Assembly (NCBI RefSeq): GCF_000526795.1
Contig: NZ_JAGT01000001.1
Span: 1,139,001-1,203,000, forward strand
Direction of reading: 5' to 3'
DNA: 64,000 bases
DNA from: Ruminococcus flavefaciens AE3010
GTDB lineage: Bacteria; Bacillota; Clostridia; Oscillospirales; Ruminococcaceae
In this document: positions 35,495-44,455 of the stretch, piece by piece
Layout: each line of letters begins with the position of its first letter
How positions within the stretch are numbered: position 1 is the stretch's first letter
Translations under genes and position numbers: made by a program
The notes under the pieces: model-generated
What the model was told of the DNA's origin: nothing
What the model saw: only the letters and a program-made list of their open reading frames with translations
Database searches by the model: none

Positions 35495-35599
35495 CGCAAT
35501 TAATACCAGTCAATTATTGCGCTTTGGTATTCAAAAAATGCGAACATTGCACAAATTATTCAAATTCACTTTACAAATACTATTGCAATAGTGTATAAT
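35495..35599. promoter_or_regulatory. Divergent control region of the AraC gene and the xylosidase operon
   Basis: For AraC (plus): TTTACA (35570-35575), 18 bp, TATAAT (35594-35599), with a perfect palindrome ACTATTGCAATAGT (35579-35592) filling the spacer. For the operon (minus): TTGACT followed after 17 bp by TGTAAT (about 35486-35514). Around the minus -35 lie CGCAAT (35495-35500) with ATTGCG (35516-35521), and AATACCA (35502-35508) with TGGTATT (35525-35531). These are likely regulator sites. Confidence 0.65.
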
Positions 35600-35672
35600 A
35601 TATCCAGTTTAAAGGTGAAACTGCGAAGTTTGACATAAAATTCACAACAATTTTTGATTAAGGAGGCTAATC

Positions 35673-36536
35673 ATGATTAAGAATCTGTCGGGCGAATACG
35701 AGACAGTCGAATACGAAAATCAACGTTTCGTAATGCTCTATGATAATGATGAGATCGAGGAATATCCGACTCACTGGCACAACGCCGTCGAAGTCATAAT
35801 ACCTCTCCATAACGGGTTCACAGTTACTGTAGGCGGAACTGATTACCATCTTAATGAAAAAGAGATCATTATTATCCCTCCCGGAGAGCTCCATTCAATG
35901 CCTGCTCAGGAAGGCAGAAGAATAATCTTCCAGTGCGATAACAGCATAATCAGCGATATCCCTGCCCTCGAAGCCATACTGCCCGTTTTTTCCGAAGCTT
36001 TCTATATAACTCCAAATGTCAGCAAGGAGCTGTATATACTCTCACGCAAAAGTATACTTGATATTTATTCCGAGTATTATTCAAAATCGACTCTGGCAGA
36101 CGTAAAGATATATCTCTGCCTCATAAAAATGCTTACTGCTGTCCGCGAGTACCAGCTCACTCAGGCTGCCGACGCTTTTGCAGGCGAAATGCCGGGCAAG
36201 GACGACTCCAAGAAGTTCAATATGGTAATGAAGTATATCAATCAGAACTACATGTTTGAGATACCTCTGGAGAAAATCGCCGATATCGCAGGCTACAGCA
36301 AATACCACTTCTCGCGTATTTTCAAGAAGTACAACAATGTATCGTATATACAGTACATAAACGGCAAGCGCATCAAGGCTGCCGAGAGACTTCTCATCGA
36401 CCCGTCGCTGTCAGTTACGGAGGTCGCCATGAGAGCAGGCTTTGCAAGTCTCACCACCTTCAACCGTGCGTTCAAAAAGGCTAAGAACTGCACACCAACC
36501 GAATTCAAGACTCTCTACAAAATATCAGATACATAA
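35673..36536 (+). CDS. AraC-family regulator with N-terminal cupin (xylan genes)
   Basis: 287 residues: N-terminal cupin (about 20-95; YPTHWHNAVEVIIPL, EIIIIPPGELHSM), a helical middle, and the C-terminal double helix-turn-helix (about 180-283) with IADIAGYSKYHFSRIFKKYN and VTEVAMRAGFASLTTFNRAFKKAKNCTPTEFK. Cupin AraC proteins sense sugars. It is divergent from the mutarotase/GH3/xylA operon, so it is the prime candidate activator of xylose and xylo-oligosaccharide genes. Confidence 0.92.
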   Translation: MIKNLSGEYETVEYENQRFVMLYDNDEIEEYPTHWHNAVEVIIPLHNGFTVTVGGTDYHLNEKEIIIIPPGELHSMPAQEGRRIIFQCDNSIISDIPALEAILPVFSEAFYITPNVSKELYILSRKSILDIYSEYYSKSTLADVKIYLCLIKMLTAVREYQLTQAADAFAGEMPGKDDSKKFNMVMKYINQNYMFEIPLEKIADIAGYSKYHFSRIFKKYNNVSYIQYINGKRIKAAERLLIDPSLSVTEVAMRAGFASLTTFNRAFKKAKNCTPTEFKTLYKISDT

Positions 36537-36540
36537 AACC

Positions 36541-36568
36541 AAGGCTGCGACAGAGATATCGCAGCCTT
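36541..36568 (+). terminator. Terminator of the AraC gene
   Basis: AAGGCTGCGA-loop-TCGCAGCCTT followed by TCTTTAT. Confidence 0.85.
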
Positions 36569-36582
36569 TCTTTATATAACAC

Positions 36583-36610
36583 GAAAGCGGCACTGAAAAG
36601 TGCCGCTTTC
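36583..36610 (-). terminator. Terminator of the triple-GH16 gene
   Basis: GAAAGCGGCACT-GAAA-AGTGCCGCTTTC, a perfect 12-bp stem about 45 bases after the GH16 stop on the minus strand. Confidence 0.75.
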
Positions 36611-36655
36611 GCGCATGTATAAATGAAATTTTGAGGTTTTCTTCCCGTAAGCTTA

Positions 36656-39439
36656 CTACTTGTTGTATGTTGCCCACTGATAACGAGCTGTAAGAGGAGT
36701 CTTTCCGTCATAGTGTGCGAGCCACTCGTCAACGCCTCTGCCGGGCCATGTGTTCATCATGATCTTTCCGGGAGTCTGAGGAATGTTCTGGTTAGCTGTG
36801 TAAACAGGCTTGCCGTCTACATACCATGTGATGTGGTCGCGCTGCCAGTCAAAGCCGTATGTGTGATAGCCCTGAGAAGCATCGAAGCCAAGGCTGTACA
36901 TGTACTCATGGTTGCCCTGTCCGTTGGTGTAGTAGTTGAGCTGCACCTTTGTAGTATCCTTGCCGAGGATCTCGATATCGATCTCGTCCCAGGGATTGTT
37001 GTCGGAAGGTCCTGTGTAGGTAAAGAACGATGATACAACACCGTTGTTCTTTATAGCCTGCATTGAAGTCTCATAGTAGCCGAAGCCGTAGAAATCATTG
37101 GTTCTGTACTCAGCGCCTGCATAGTTGTACTTGCCGCTGTAGTCCTTGTCAATGCTGAGCTGGAGAGCTCCGTCCTTGAAAGCAGTCTGTGACTTGTACC
37201 AGCCGCAGTCAAAGGGATCGCCGTTCTCCCAGCCGTCGGAAGCAATGAAGTAACGTGAAGAACCGTTTCTGAAGTCGTCAGCCATTGTTGCCGACTTGTT
37301 CATTGCTGTGCCGTAGTCTGTAAGTCCGGAAGCAGTCTTGTTGCTCTGCTGCTGATTGTTGTTCTGGTTGTTGTTGTTATTATTGTTATTCTGTCCCCAA
37401 GGATTCTGCTGCTGATTATTGTTATTATTATTGTTGTTATTATTGCTGCTGCCCGACTTACCGTTCTTGTTGTAGGTAGCCCACTGATAATATGCAGTAA
37501 GAGGTGTCTTGCCGTCGTACTGGTCGAGCCACTCGTTTACGCCTCTGCCGGGCCATGTGTTCATCATGATCTTGCCAGCAGTCTTAGGAATGTTCTGGTT
37601 AGCTGTGTAAACTGCCTTGCCGTCTACATACCATGTGATGTGATCGGGCTGCCAGTCGAAGCCGTATGTATGATAGCCCTGAGAAGAATCGAAGCCCAGG
37701 TCATACATATACTCGTGGTTGCCCTGTCCGTTGGTATAGTAGTTGAACTGTACCTTTGTAGTATCCTTGCCGAGGATCTCGATATCGATCTCGTCCCAAG
37801 GATTGTTGTCGGACTCGCCTGTGTATGTAAAGAATGAAGAAACAACGCCCTTATTCTTTATTGCCTGCATCGAGGTCTCATAGTAACCGTAGCTGTAGAA
37901 ATCGTTGGTTCTGTACTCAGCGCCTGCATAGTGATACTTGCCGCTGTAGTCCTTATCGATAGAGAGTGTCAGACAACCCTTGTCAAGTGAGGTCTGGCTC
38001 TTGTACCAGCCGCAGTCAAAGGGATCGCCGTTCTCCCAGCCGTCGGAAGCGATGAAGTATCTTGAATTTCCGTCGCGGAAGTCCTCTACCATTGTAGCAG
38101 AGGTATCCATAGCGGTACCGTAGTCCTTGATAGAACCGTTCTGCTGGTTGTTGTTATTATTGTTATTATTGTTATTGTTATTATTGTTATTGTTCTGCTC
38201 CCATGGATTCTGCTGCTGATTATTATTGTTATTGTTGTTGTTATTGCCGTTCGGAGCACCGTTCTTATCGTATGTTACCCACTGATAATATGCAGTAAGA
38301 GGTGTATTTCCGTTGTAGTGGTTGAGCCAGCCGTCAACTCCTCTGCCCGGCCATGTGTTCATCATGATCTTGCCTGCGGTCTTAGGAATGTTCTGGTTAG
38401 CTGTGTAAACTGCCCTGCCGTCTACATACCATGTGATATGATCGGGCTGCCAGTCAAAGCCATATGTATGATAAGCCTCAGAGGAATCAAATCCAAGATC
38501 ATACATGAACTCGTGTTTGCCCTGTCCGTTGGTATAGTAGTTGAACTGAACCTTTCTTGTATCCTTGCCGAGAATTTCGATGTCGATCTCGTCCCAAGGA
38601 TTCTTGTCGGACTCACCTGTGTATGTGAAGAACGATGAAACAACGCCGTCGTTCTTGATAGCCTTCATTGAGGTCTCATAGTAGCCGTAGTGATAGAAAT
38701 CAGTAGATCTGTACTCAGCGCCTGCGTAGTTATACTTGCCGCTGTTGTCCTTATCGATGGAAAGTGTCAGGCAGCCCTTGTCAAGTGAGGTCTGGCTCTT
38801 GTACCAGCCGCAGTCAAAGGGGTCACCGTTCTCCCAGCCGTCGGAAGCGATGAAATATCTTGAATTGCCGTCGCGGAAGTCCTCTACCATAGTAGCAGAA
38901 GAATTCATAGGTGTGCCCTTATCCTCTATATTCAGCTTGGGAGCTGTTGTTGTGGTGGTAGTAGTTGTAGGAGTTGTGGTAGTAGTCGTTGTGGTGGTCG
39001 TAGTGGTAGATGTTGTAGTAGTTGTTGTGGTCGTGGTGGTAGAAGTTGTTGTTGAAGTTGTTGTAGTATTGTTTACAGGATCATTTCCCTGCTTGTAGGA
39101 CTCGGGAAGATTTGGAATGCTGCGGAGCAGATACTTCTGGATAGACAGAGCGTCACTGCTTGTGAGCTGAGTGCCGTTCTCGAAAACATCGGCATTTTTA
39201 ATGCCCTGCTCCTTGATGTGATTGGAATCACTTCCGTTAAGACCGTACTTGTTCGGATTAGCCAGCGCCTGCATAACGAGGACGCAGTCGCTCATATCGA
39301 CAACTCCGTCGCAGTTGGCATCTCCCCATAATGTGACGTCAGCTGCAGAAACAGATGCTGTGCCAAAGGAAGCAGCCGTAGCCATGACTGTGAACGCAGC
39401 AAAAGCAGCCGCGCACCGTCTGAATGTGTGCTCTTTCAT
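36656..39439 (-). CDS. Cellulosomal triple-GH16 endoglucanase (lichenase-type) with N-terminal dockerin
   Basis: 927 residues: signal peptide (1-32), dockerin (about 36-112; first loop DANCDGVVDMSD, second degenerate), Thr-rich linker (about 122-168), then three GH16 domains (about 175-400, 445-670 and 710-927) joined by Asn/Gln-rich linkers. Each has WDEIDIEILGKDT, where the two Glu and the Asp between them are the catalytic set, and the WYVDGKAVYTANQNIP segment; this short EIDIE form is that of lichenases (beta-1,3-1,4-glucanases). The three modules are near-identical, which points to recent tandem duplication with a period of about 0.81 kb. Target: cereal mixed-linkage glucan. Confidence 0.93.
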   Translation of the reverse strand: MKEHTFRRCAAAFAAFTVMATAASFGTASVSAADVTLWGDANCDGVVDMSDCVLVMQALANPNKYGLNGSDSNHIKEQGIKNADVFENGTQLTSSDALSIQKYLLRSIPNLPESYKQGNDPVNNTTTTSTTTSTTTTTTTTTTSTTTTTTTTTTTTPTTTTTTTTAPKLNIEDKGTPMNSSATMVEDFRDGNSRYFIASDGWENGDPFDCGWYKSQTSLDKGCLTLSIDKDNSGKYNYAGAEYRSTDFYHYGYYETSMKAIKNDGVVSSFFTYTGESDKNPWDEIDIEILGKDTRKVQFNYYTNGQGKHEFMYDLGFDSSEAYHTYGFDWQPDHITWYVDGRAVYTANQNIPKTAGKIMMNTWPGRGVDGWLNHYNGNTPLTAYYQWVTYDKNGAPNGNNNNNNNNNQQQNPWEQNNNNNNNNNNNNNNNNQQNGSIKDYGTAMDTSATMVEDFRDGNSRYFIASDGWENGDPFDCGWYKSQTSLDKGCLTLSIDKDYSGKYHYAGAEYRTNDFYSYGYYETSMQAIKNKGVVSSFFTYTGESDNNPWDEIDIEILGKDTTKVQFNYYTNGQGNHEYMYDLGFDSSQGYHTYGFDWQPDHITWYVDGKAVYTANQNIPKTAGKIMMNTWPGRGVNEWLDQYDGKTPLTAYYQWATYNKNGKSGSSNNNNNNNNNNQQQNPWGQNNNNNNNNQNNNQQQSNKTASGLTDYGTAMNKSATMADDFRNGSSRYFIASDGWENGDPFDCGWYKSQTAFKDGALQLSIDKDYSGKYNYAGAEYRTNDFYGFGYYETSMQAIKNNGVVSSFFTYTGPSDNNPWDEIDIEILGKDTTKVQLNYYTNGQGNHEYMYSLGFDASQGYHTYGFDWQRDHITWYVDGKPVYTANQNIPQTPGKIMMNTWPGRGVDEWLAHYDGKTPLTARYQWATYNK
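37355..37445. repeat. Asn/Gln-codon repeat tract, linker between GH16 modules 2 and 3
   Basis: Low-complexity runs of ATT/GTT (Asn codons on the minus strand) interrupted by a short NPWGQ-coding segment. Slippage-prone. Confidence 0.85.
38138..38255. repeat. Asn/Gln-codon repeat tract, linker between GH16 modules 1 and 2
   Basis: Same type of tract as at 37355, here with sixteen Asn codons in one run and an NPWEQ-coding break. Length is likely to vary between strains. Confidence 0.85.
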
Positions 39440-39518
39440 AATATGCCTCTCATTCCGTGACCGTAGCCACTATTTTTTTCGTTTATATCAATGCAGTGCA
39501 GCTCCGAAGCATCGGGGG

Positions 39519-40310
39519 TCACATTGCATTCTGTGCCTTTTTTCGGTACTCTGAGGGAGTAAAGCCTGTCTGTTCCTTGAACTGTCTTGCAAAATGTACA
39601 TAGCTGTGGTAGCCGCTGCTCACAGAGATGTCATTGATGTTCATATTTGTAGTTGAAAGAAGCATTTTCGCATAGCTGACCCTGCTGCGGACAAGGTCCT
39701 CGATAAAGGTCATGCCGAAGTGCTTCTTATATGCGTGCTGGAAAGCCGAGCGGCTCATACGAACCTCATGGGCCGTACTGTCAACACTGCGCTGCTCATA
39801 AGGTCTGCTGTATATCTTATTGCGCACTGTGGAGATAAGCTCGAACTGGCTGCTGCGTCTGCCCGAGATCTTATCCTGAGTCTTTTCGCGTATCTTTATG
39901 AACATAAGGCGCATAAAGAGCTCCGCGGATTCGCTCCTGCACGGATTATCCGAATATCTCTCATAAGCTATGGACTTAACGCAGTAGCTGAGGAACTCAA
40001 GAGGCATAGTCACAACAGTTTCCATCGGTACGCCCATACCGAGGAACTCCTCTTCCTCACCAATGTCGTCAAAGTCAAAATGCACCCAGTCGTTCTCAAA
40101 CACGTTAAGGGGCACGCAGCGATAGCGCTGTGCCCTGCCCTTCGGGTAGATGAAAACAGAACCCGCAGGAGTTAGTATTTCTTTTCCGTCCACTTCAAAT
40201 ATCGCAGGTGTCCGAAGCAGAAGCAGGAGATAATCGCCGCTTCCGTCAGGTCTGTCGATAAAAAAGTCTGCGTCATGGCAGTGGTCAAAACCAACATTGT
40301 TAATGATCAT
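39519..40310 (-). CDS. AraC-family regulator
   Basis: 263 residues from ATG 40310 (GAGGG about 8 bases upstream). N-terminal cupin-like sensor (about 10-90; RTPAIFEVDGKEILTPAGSVFIYPKG) and C-terminal double helix-turn-helix (about 165-262) with SRSAFQHAYKKHFGMTFIEDL and INDISVSSGYHSYVHFARQFKEQTGFTPSEYRK. It lies between the GH16 gene and another AraC gene on the same strand, so it may control the dockerin glucanase or the xylan enzymes. Confidence 0.92.
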   Translation of the reverse strand: MIINNVGFDHCHDADFFIDRPDGSGDYLLLLLRTPAIFEVDGKEILTPAGSVFIYPKGRAQRYRCVPLNVFENDWVHFDFDDIGEEEEFLGMGVPMETVVTMPLEFLSYCVKSIAYERYSDNPCRSESAELFMRLMFIKIREKTQDKISGRRSSQFELISTVRNKIYSRPYEQRSVDSTAHEVRMSRSAFQHAYKKHFGMTFIEDLVRSRVSYAKMLLSTTNMNINDISVSSGYHSYVHFARQFKEQTGFTPSEYRKKAQNAM

Positions 40311-40474
40311 TGTCAAACCCTCATTCTTTAAGTTTTATCATTTGATTTTGTGACAGATTCCCGCTCAAACATTCACGAAACGTTCATTTATTGATTAGAT
40401 TATACTACTTTCCAACCTATAAATATATTACAATAATGTCAAAATTGGTACAATTATGATATTTGCACAAAAAG

Positions 40475-40500
40475 TTACCCCCTGCATATGCAGGGGGTAA
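40475..40500 (-). terminator. Perfect 26-bp palindromic terminator
   Basis: TTACCCCCTGCAT is followed by its exact complement; on the minus strand CTTTTTG comes next. It ends the AraC gene at 40509. Confidence 0.88.
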
Positions 40501-40508
40501 GCTGAAAA

Positions 40509-41261
40509 TTACTGATTTTCTTTCGTGAAGTCCGGGAACTTATATCGTTTTTTGTACTCCTTCGGAGTAACCCCAAGATATTTCTTGAATATCTTGATAA
40601 AATAGCTCTGAGAACTGAAGCCAAGAAGATTGCTTATCTCAGAGTCGGTGAACTCCGAGAAAGTCAGCAGATTGGCAGCTTCCTCAGCCTTGGTCTTGCT
40701 GACGTAGTTGCTGAACGCAATACCCGTTTCCGCCTTAAAGAGTCTTGACAGATATGCAGGGCTTATTTTCAGATACGCCGCTGCGTCCTCTATCATGATC
40801 TTTCCGTGAAGATGCTCACTGATGTAGTCAAGAGCGCGGACTATCTGCTTGGAATAGATACCGCTGTTTCTGACTCTTCTCATGTGGCGTGTGTAGCCCT
40901 CGATCATCTCCTGATGAACAGCGTGCACCTCCGCCTCGGTGCGGCACTCATCAGCCTTCATGATGTAGATGTCGCTGAGGTTGTACGCTTCCTCGAGAGT
41001 CATACCGCTGTTGATGCAGAATCGGGCAATAAGTGCCGCAGAGATAGCAAAATGGTATTTCAGATTTTTTAACGGGTCCTTGCTGAGAATACCGTATCCC
41101 TCACTGCAAAGCGGAGTAGCAAACACCTTTACGAGCTCGATATTACCCGAGCAAATGCTCTCATAGCAAGCTATTTCACGGTCAAAGGGGGCATGCTCAA
41201 ATCCTTCTTCACGTTTGAGGAAAAGATGTGAAGAAATATACTTTTCTGTGTAATCGCTCAT
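40509..41261 (-). CDS. AraC-family regulator without a clear cupin
   Basis: 250 residues from ATG 41261, with GAGGTG 9 bases upstream; the GTG at 41270 is part of that site. The first 130 residues are mostly helical and Cys-containing (YESICSGNIELVKVFATPLCSEGYG) and unlike a cupin; they resemble the YesN-type AraC group. The C-terminal double helix-turn-helix (about 145-245) has IEDAAAYLKISPAYLSRLFKAETG and DSEISNLLGFSSQSYFIKIFKKYLGVTPKEYKK. Its promoter carries a TGGTA/TACCA inverted repeat also found near the xylanase genes. Confidence 0.9.
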   Translation of the reverse strand: MSDYTEKYISSHLFLKREEGFEHAPFDREIACYESICSGNIELVKVFATPLCSEGYGILSKDPLKNLKYHFAISAALIARFCINSGMTLEEAYNLSDIYIMKADECRTEAEVHAVHQEMIEGYTRHMRRVRNSGIYSKQIVRALDYISEHLHGKIMIEDAAAYLKISPAYLSRLFKAETGIAFSNYVSKTKAEEAANLLTFSEFTDSEISNLLGFSSQSYFIKIFKKYLGVTPKEYKKRYKFPDFTKENQ

Positions 41262-41294
41262 GTAGGTCACCTCGCAATTTGATACTCTACCCCT

Positions 41295-41346
41295 ATTATA
41301 TCATTAAATTGTGAATTTTTCAAGTATTTTGGTAAGAATCATACCA
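41295..41346 (-). promoter_or_regulatory. Promoter and TGGTA/TACCA operator of the AraC gene
   Basis: On the minus strand TTGAAA (41318-41323), 17 bp, TATAAT (41295-41300). Six bases upstream of the -35 lies TGGTA-N7-TACCA (41330-41346), placed as an activator site. Confidence 0.7.
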
Positions 41347-41405
41347 CTTTTTCTTGCAATTTTACATATTTTTATCCCCTGAATAAGAAAAAGTGCAGTA
41401 CCCGA

Positions 41406-41444
41406 TTCAAGCTCACCACACATTTTGTGCATGGTGAGCTTGAA
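41406..41444 (-). terminator. Hairpin after the GH43-CE1 gene
   Basis: TTCAAGCTCACCA and its exact complement enclose 13 bases, about 30 bases after the stop. The U-tract is not immediate. Confidence 0.65.
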
Positions 41445-41473
41445 CAACTGTAATTATTGGATTTTATGCGGCT

Positions 41474-44455
41474 TTACTGGTTCTCGTGGAAGAAGTAAGG
41501 CAGTGCATCGTAGATATAGTGACGCACCTGCGGCCACCAGTGTACATTTCCTCTCGCTTCCAGGAAGTACAGGTTGCCCTGCGAGAAGTCAGAAGAGTAT
41601 GTGAATACATCTGTGTTCTTCTTGAGCTCGTTTATCATAGGAACCATGTTGCCGTATGCAAGGTCGTCAGTACCTGTTGCAGCAAGTACGAAATACTCAT
41701 TCTGCTTGAAGCCTGAATTTCTTGCCGCATTGCATACCTTACCGGCGCCGTCCCAGCAGTGGCCTGACAGCGGCATGAAGTATGCTATGATGTCAAGGTT
41801 GTTATTGAAGTTTGCCCATGTTGAGCCGCCGCCCATTGAGAAGCCGCCGTATGCACGATGGAACCTTGACTCTCTGAGTCCGTCAAGTGTTGTGCTCTCA
41901 GCGTATGTGGAATACTTGCTCTCAACGTAAGGGATGATGCTCTTGCGCATTTCCTCCCATACACCGTCAGCGCTGGGAGCCTTGTTGAAGGTAGGAGTTA
42001 CAACGATCATGGGCTCGATATCGCCGTTTGCGATCATATTGTCCAGCATGATATCAATGTTGATATTATCATCGTTGAAGCAGGTCTCCTCGCTCTCTCC
42101 GCCGCCGTGCATCAGGTAGAATACGTTGTACTTCTTGGACTCGTCATAGCCGTAAGGCAGATATACATACATATTCTTGTTGCCGTTGATGCCGTTGTAG
42201 TTCTCCTTTACAACAGTACCGTGGTTAGCAGGCTGACGGAAGTAGCTGTCAGGAGCTGCCCTGTACTGGAGATTAGGATTGTAATCGAAGTCGCTCTTCG
42301 GAGGCTCAGGTGAATTATCGGGGAACTCCGCGATCTTTCCGAGAACGTAGTTCTGGAGAAGAACAATGTCGTTGAGCTCGAACTTTGTGCTCTTGTCAAC
42401 GTCTGCAAGCTCCGTTTCGGAAGAAGCGTTTGCTACGATGAGCTTTCTTGCTCTCAGGATATCAAAGATATCAACGTTTCCGTCGGAGTTTATATCGCCG
42501 AGAATGTACTGTCCGCCAACAGCACCCTCGATGACTGTACCCGCCTTGGCAGCCTTAACTTCGTCAACGTAGAAGCTTACTGTGCTCTTTGCAGTCTCAA
42601 CGTATATAACGATATTTTCAGCTCTCTCGGGAACCTTGAATCCGGTATTTGCCAGCTGTACCCACTTGCCCTTCATAGGCTGTGCGGTAGCTATCTTTGC
42701 ATAATTGGTCTCATCGCCGATATCGTACTGCATGGTGAAATGGAAGGTATCACTGTCCTTGCCGCTGTCATACATTACGTTAGCACTGAGGCTGTAGGTC
42801 TCCCCCGCTTTCAAGCCGCTTGCCGATATGGCAGCCCCCTGATAGGCTTCGCTTCTGCCCGAGCAGTAAAGGGACTTGCTGCCCTTGAATGCATTCTTTG
42901 AGGAGCCCTCGGCTGAGGCACCGAATCTGCCCTCCCAGTCGCCGATGCCGTCCTCAAATGAGTAATCAAATATATAATCCCCTGAATCCGAAGAAGTCAC
43001 TGCCGAAGTTGCAGTTGTTGTCATATCCTTCTTCGGAGCTGTGGTCGCAGTTGTCACAGCAGGCTTAGTCGTTGCAGCGCTTTCATCACTTCCGAACTTC
43101 CACCAGTCCATATTCAGCAGATAGCCGCTGCCGCCTGTGAACTTGAAGTACAGGTCGTGCTCGCCGCTTGCGCCGCTGATATCGCAGGATACTTCCTTCC
43201 ATGTCTGCCAGCCGCCTGTGCCCGATACCTTGCAGGTACCGATCTTTTTGCCTGTAAGGCTGTCGAGATATATCTCGATGTTGCCGCCGTCAGTATCGGA
43301 GGAAACGCTTGCTGTGAACTTGTCAGTGCCGCTGCCGAAGTCAACGCCGCTGACCTTGATATAGCTGCCGTTCTGGATATTGCCTATATTCATGCCGCCG
43401 TTGGTGCAGGTCTCGGTCTTGACGCCCTTTGAGAAGCAGATAGTCTCAGCCTCTACTCTCTGATAGGGATCAAGGGTCTCAAGCTGCTTGGGACCTGTCT
43501 TTGTAGGCGAAATAGTCGGGATAGAACCGTCAGCTCCATATTGGAACTCATCGATGCAGACGCTTCTGTCGAAGCTGCCGCCGCCCGGGAGGCTCGCATC
43601 GTGATAGAACAGGTACGAATGTCCCTTATAATCGATAACGCCGGGGTGGTTTGTGAAGCAGTTATGCGTCTTCATGACCTGTCCGCCGTATGTCCAGGGA
43701 CCTGTTGGTGACGGTGCGGTGGAGTAGCCTAAGCTCTCGCCGCCGTCGCTGCCGTAAAATGCAGCGAATACAAGATAATATTTATCATTGCGCTTATAGA
43801 ACCACGGACCCTCGCCGTAGGACGAAGCCTTGCTGGAAGGACCGAAGGTCTGAGCGTTCATGTCGAACTTTCCGATGGAACCCGAATAGCTCAGCATATC
43901 CTCATTGAGCCTTACATAGTAGCAGGTAGGATTGCCGAACATGAGCCACGCCTGTCCGTCATCGTCGATGAATACAGTAGGATCGATGTAGTCCCAGTTA
44001 GGTCCCACAAGAGGCTTGCCCAAAGCGTCCTTGAAAGGTCCTGTGGGAGAATCGGCAACTGCAACACCGATAGCGCGTCCGCCGCCGTTCTTGTGCTCAA
44101 GAGTTACATAGTAATAGAACTTACCGTTGCGCTCTATGCACTGTGCAGCCCATGCTGAGTCTTCCTTGCCCCATGTAAAGGAGTCCCACGACAGTATCAT
44201 GCCGTGATCTGTCCAGTTCTGCATATCCGTGGAGGAATAGCAGTGCCAGTCAGGCATGTAGTAAAAGTCGGAGTTATCCTTGTCACGGCCTGTGTAGAGG
44301 TACACAGTGTCGTTGTACATCATAGGTGCAGGATCGGTACTGTAGATGGTCTGGATAGCAGGATTGTCTGCCTTGACAATACTGCTGTCGGCGAGAGCTG
44401 TCAGCGATGTCAGTGACATTGCAGCAGCTGCAGCGAATGAAATGAATTTTTTCAT
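41474..44455 (-). CDS. Cellulosomal GH43 - CBM6 - CBM22-like - dockerin - CE1 esterase
   Basis: 993 residues: signal peptide (1-22); GH43 (about 30-330) with catalytic-type Asp in STDPAPMMYND, Asp in NWDYIDPTVF and Glu in SYGEGPWF; CBM6 (about 335-455, ending LNMDWWKFG); Thr linker; CBM22-like module (about 495-645); dockerin (about 650-720; DINSDGNVDIFD and DVDKSTKFELND); and a CE1 esterase (about 745-993) with the nucleophile in GGFSMGGGST. GH43-CBM6 is typical of arabinoxylan arabinofuranosidases, CE1 removes ferulate or acetate. So one chain could strip both arabinose and esters from cereal xylan. The dockerin is internal. A small reordering: in this protein the phenylalanine-type half-repeat comes first. 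Confidence 0.92.
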   Translation of the reverse strand: MKKFISFAAAAAMSLTSLTALADSSIVKADNPAIQTIYSTDPAPMMYNDTVYLYTGRDKDNSDFYYMPDWHCYSSTDMQNWTDHGMILSWDSFTWGKEDSAWAAQCIERNGKFYYYVTLEHKNGGGRAIGVAVADSPTGPFKDALGKPLVGPNWDYIDPTVFIDDDGQAWLMFGNPTCYYVRLNEDMLSYSGSIGKFDMNAQTFGPSSKASSYGEGPWFYKRNDKYYLVFAAFYGSDGGESLGYSTAPSPTGPWTYGGQVMKTHNCFTNHPGVIDYKGHSYLFYHDASLPGGGSFDRSVCIDEFQYGADGSIPTISPTKTGPKQLETLDPYQRVEAETICFSKGVKTETCTNGGMNIGNIQNGSYIKVSGVDFGSGTDKFTASVSSDTDGGNIEIYLDSLTGKKIGTCKVSGTGGWQTWKEVSCDISGASGEHDLYFKFTGGSGYLLNMDWWKFGSDESAATTKPAVTTATTAPKKDMTTTATSAVTSSDSGDYIFDYSFEDGIGDWEGRFGASAEGSSKNAFKGSKSLYCSGRSEAYQGAAISASGLKAGETYSLSANVMYDSGKDSDTFHFTMQYDIGDETNYAKIATAQPMKGKWVQLANTGFKVPERAENIVIYVETAKSTVSFYVDEVKAAKAGTVIEGAVGGQYILGDINSDGNVDIFDILRARKLIVANASSETELADVDKSTKFELNDIVLLQNYVLGKIAEFPDNSPEPPKSDFDYNPNLQYRAAPDSYFRQPANHGTVVKENYNGINGNKNMYVYLPYGYDESKKYNVFYLMHGGGESEETCFNDDNINIDIMLDNMIANGDIEPMIVVTPTFNKAPSADGVWEEMRKSIIPYVESKYSTYAESTTLDGLRESRFHRAYGGFSMGGGSTWANFNNNLDIIAYFMPLSGHCWDGAGKVCNAARNSGFKQNEYFVLAATGTDDLAYGNMVPMINELKKNTDVFTYSSDFSQGNLYFLEARGNVHWWPQVRHYIYDALPYFFHENQ

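Noticed and set aside
37355..38255. Possible CRISPR-like or tandem repeat array.
   Set aside because: The repeats are Asn and Gln codons of in-frame linkers with no constant spacers; they belong to the GH16 protein.
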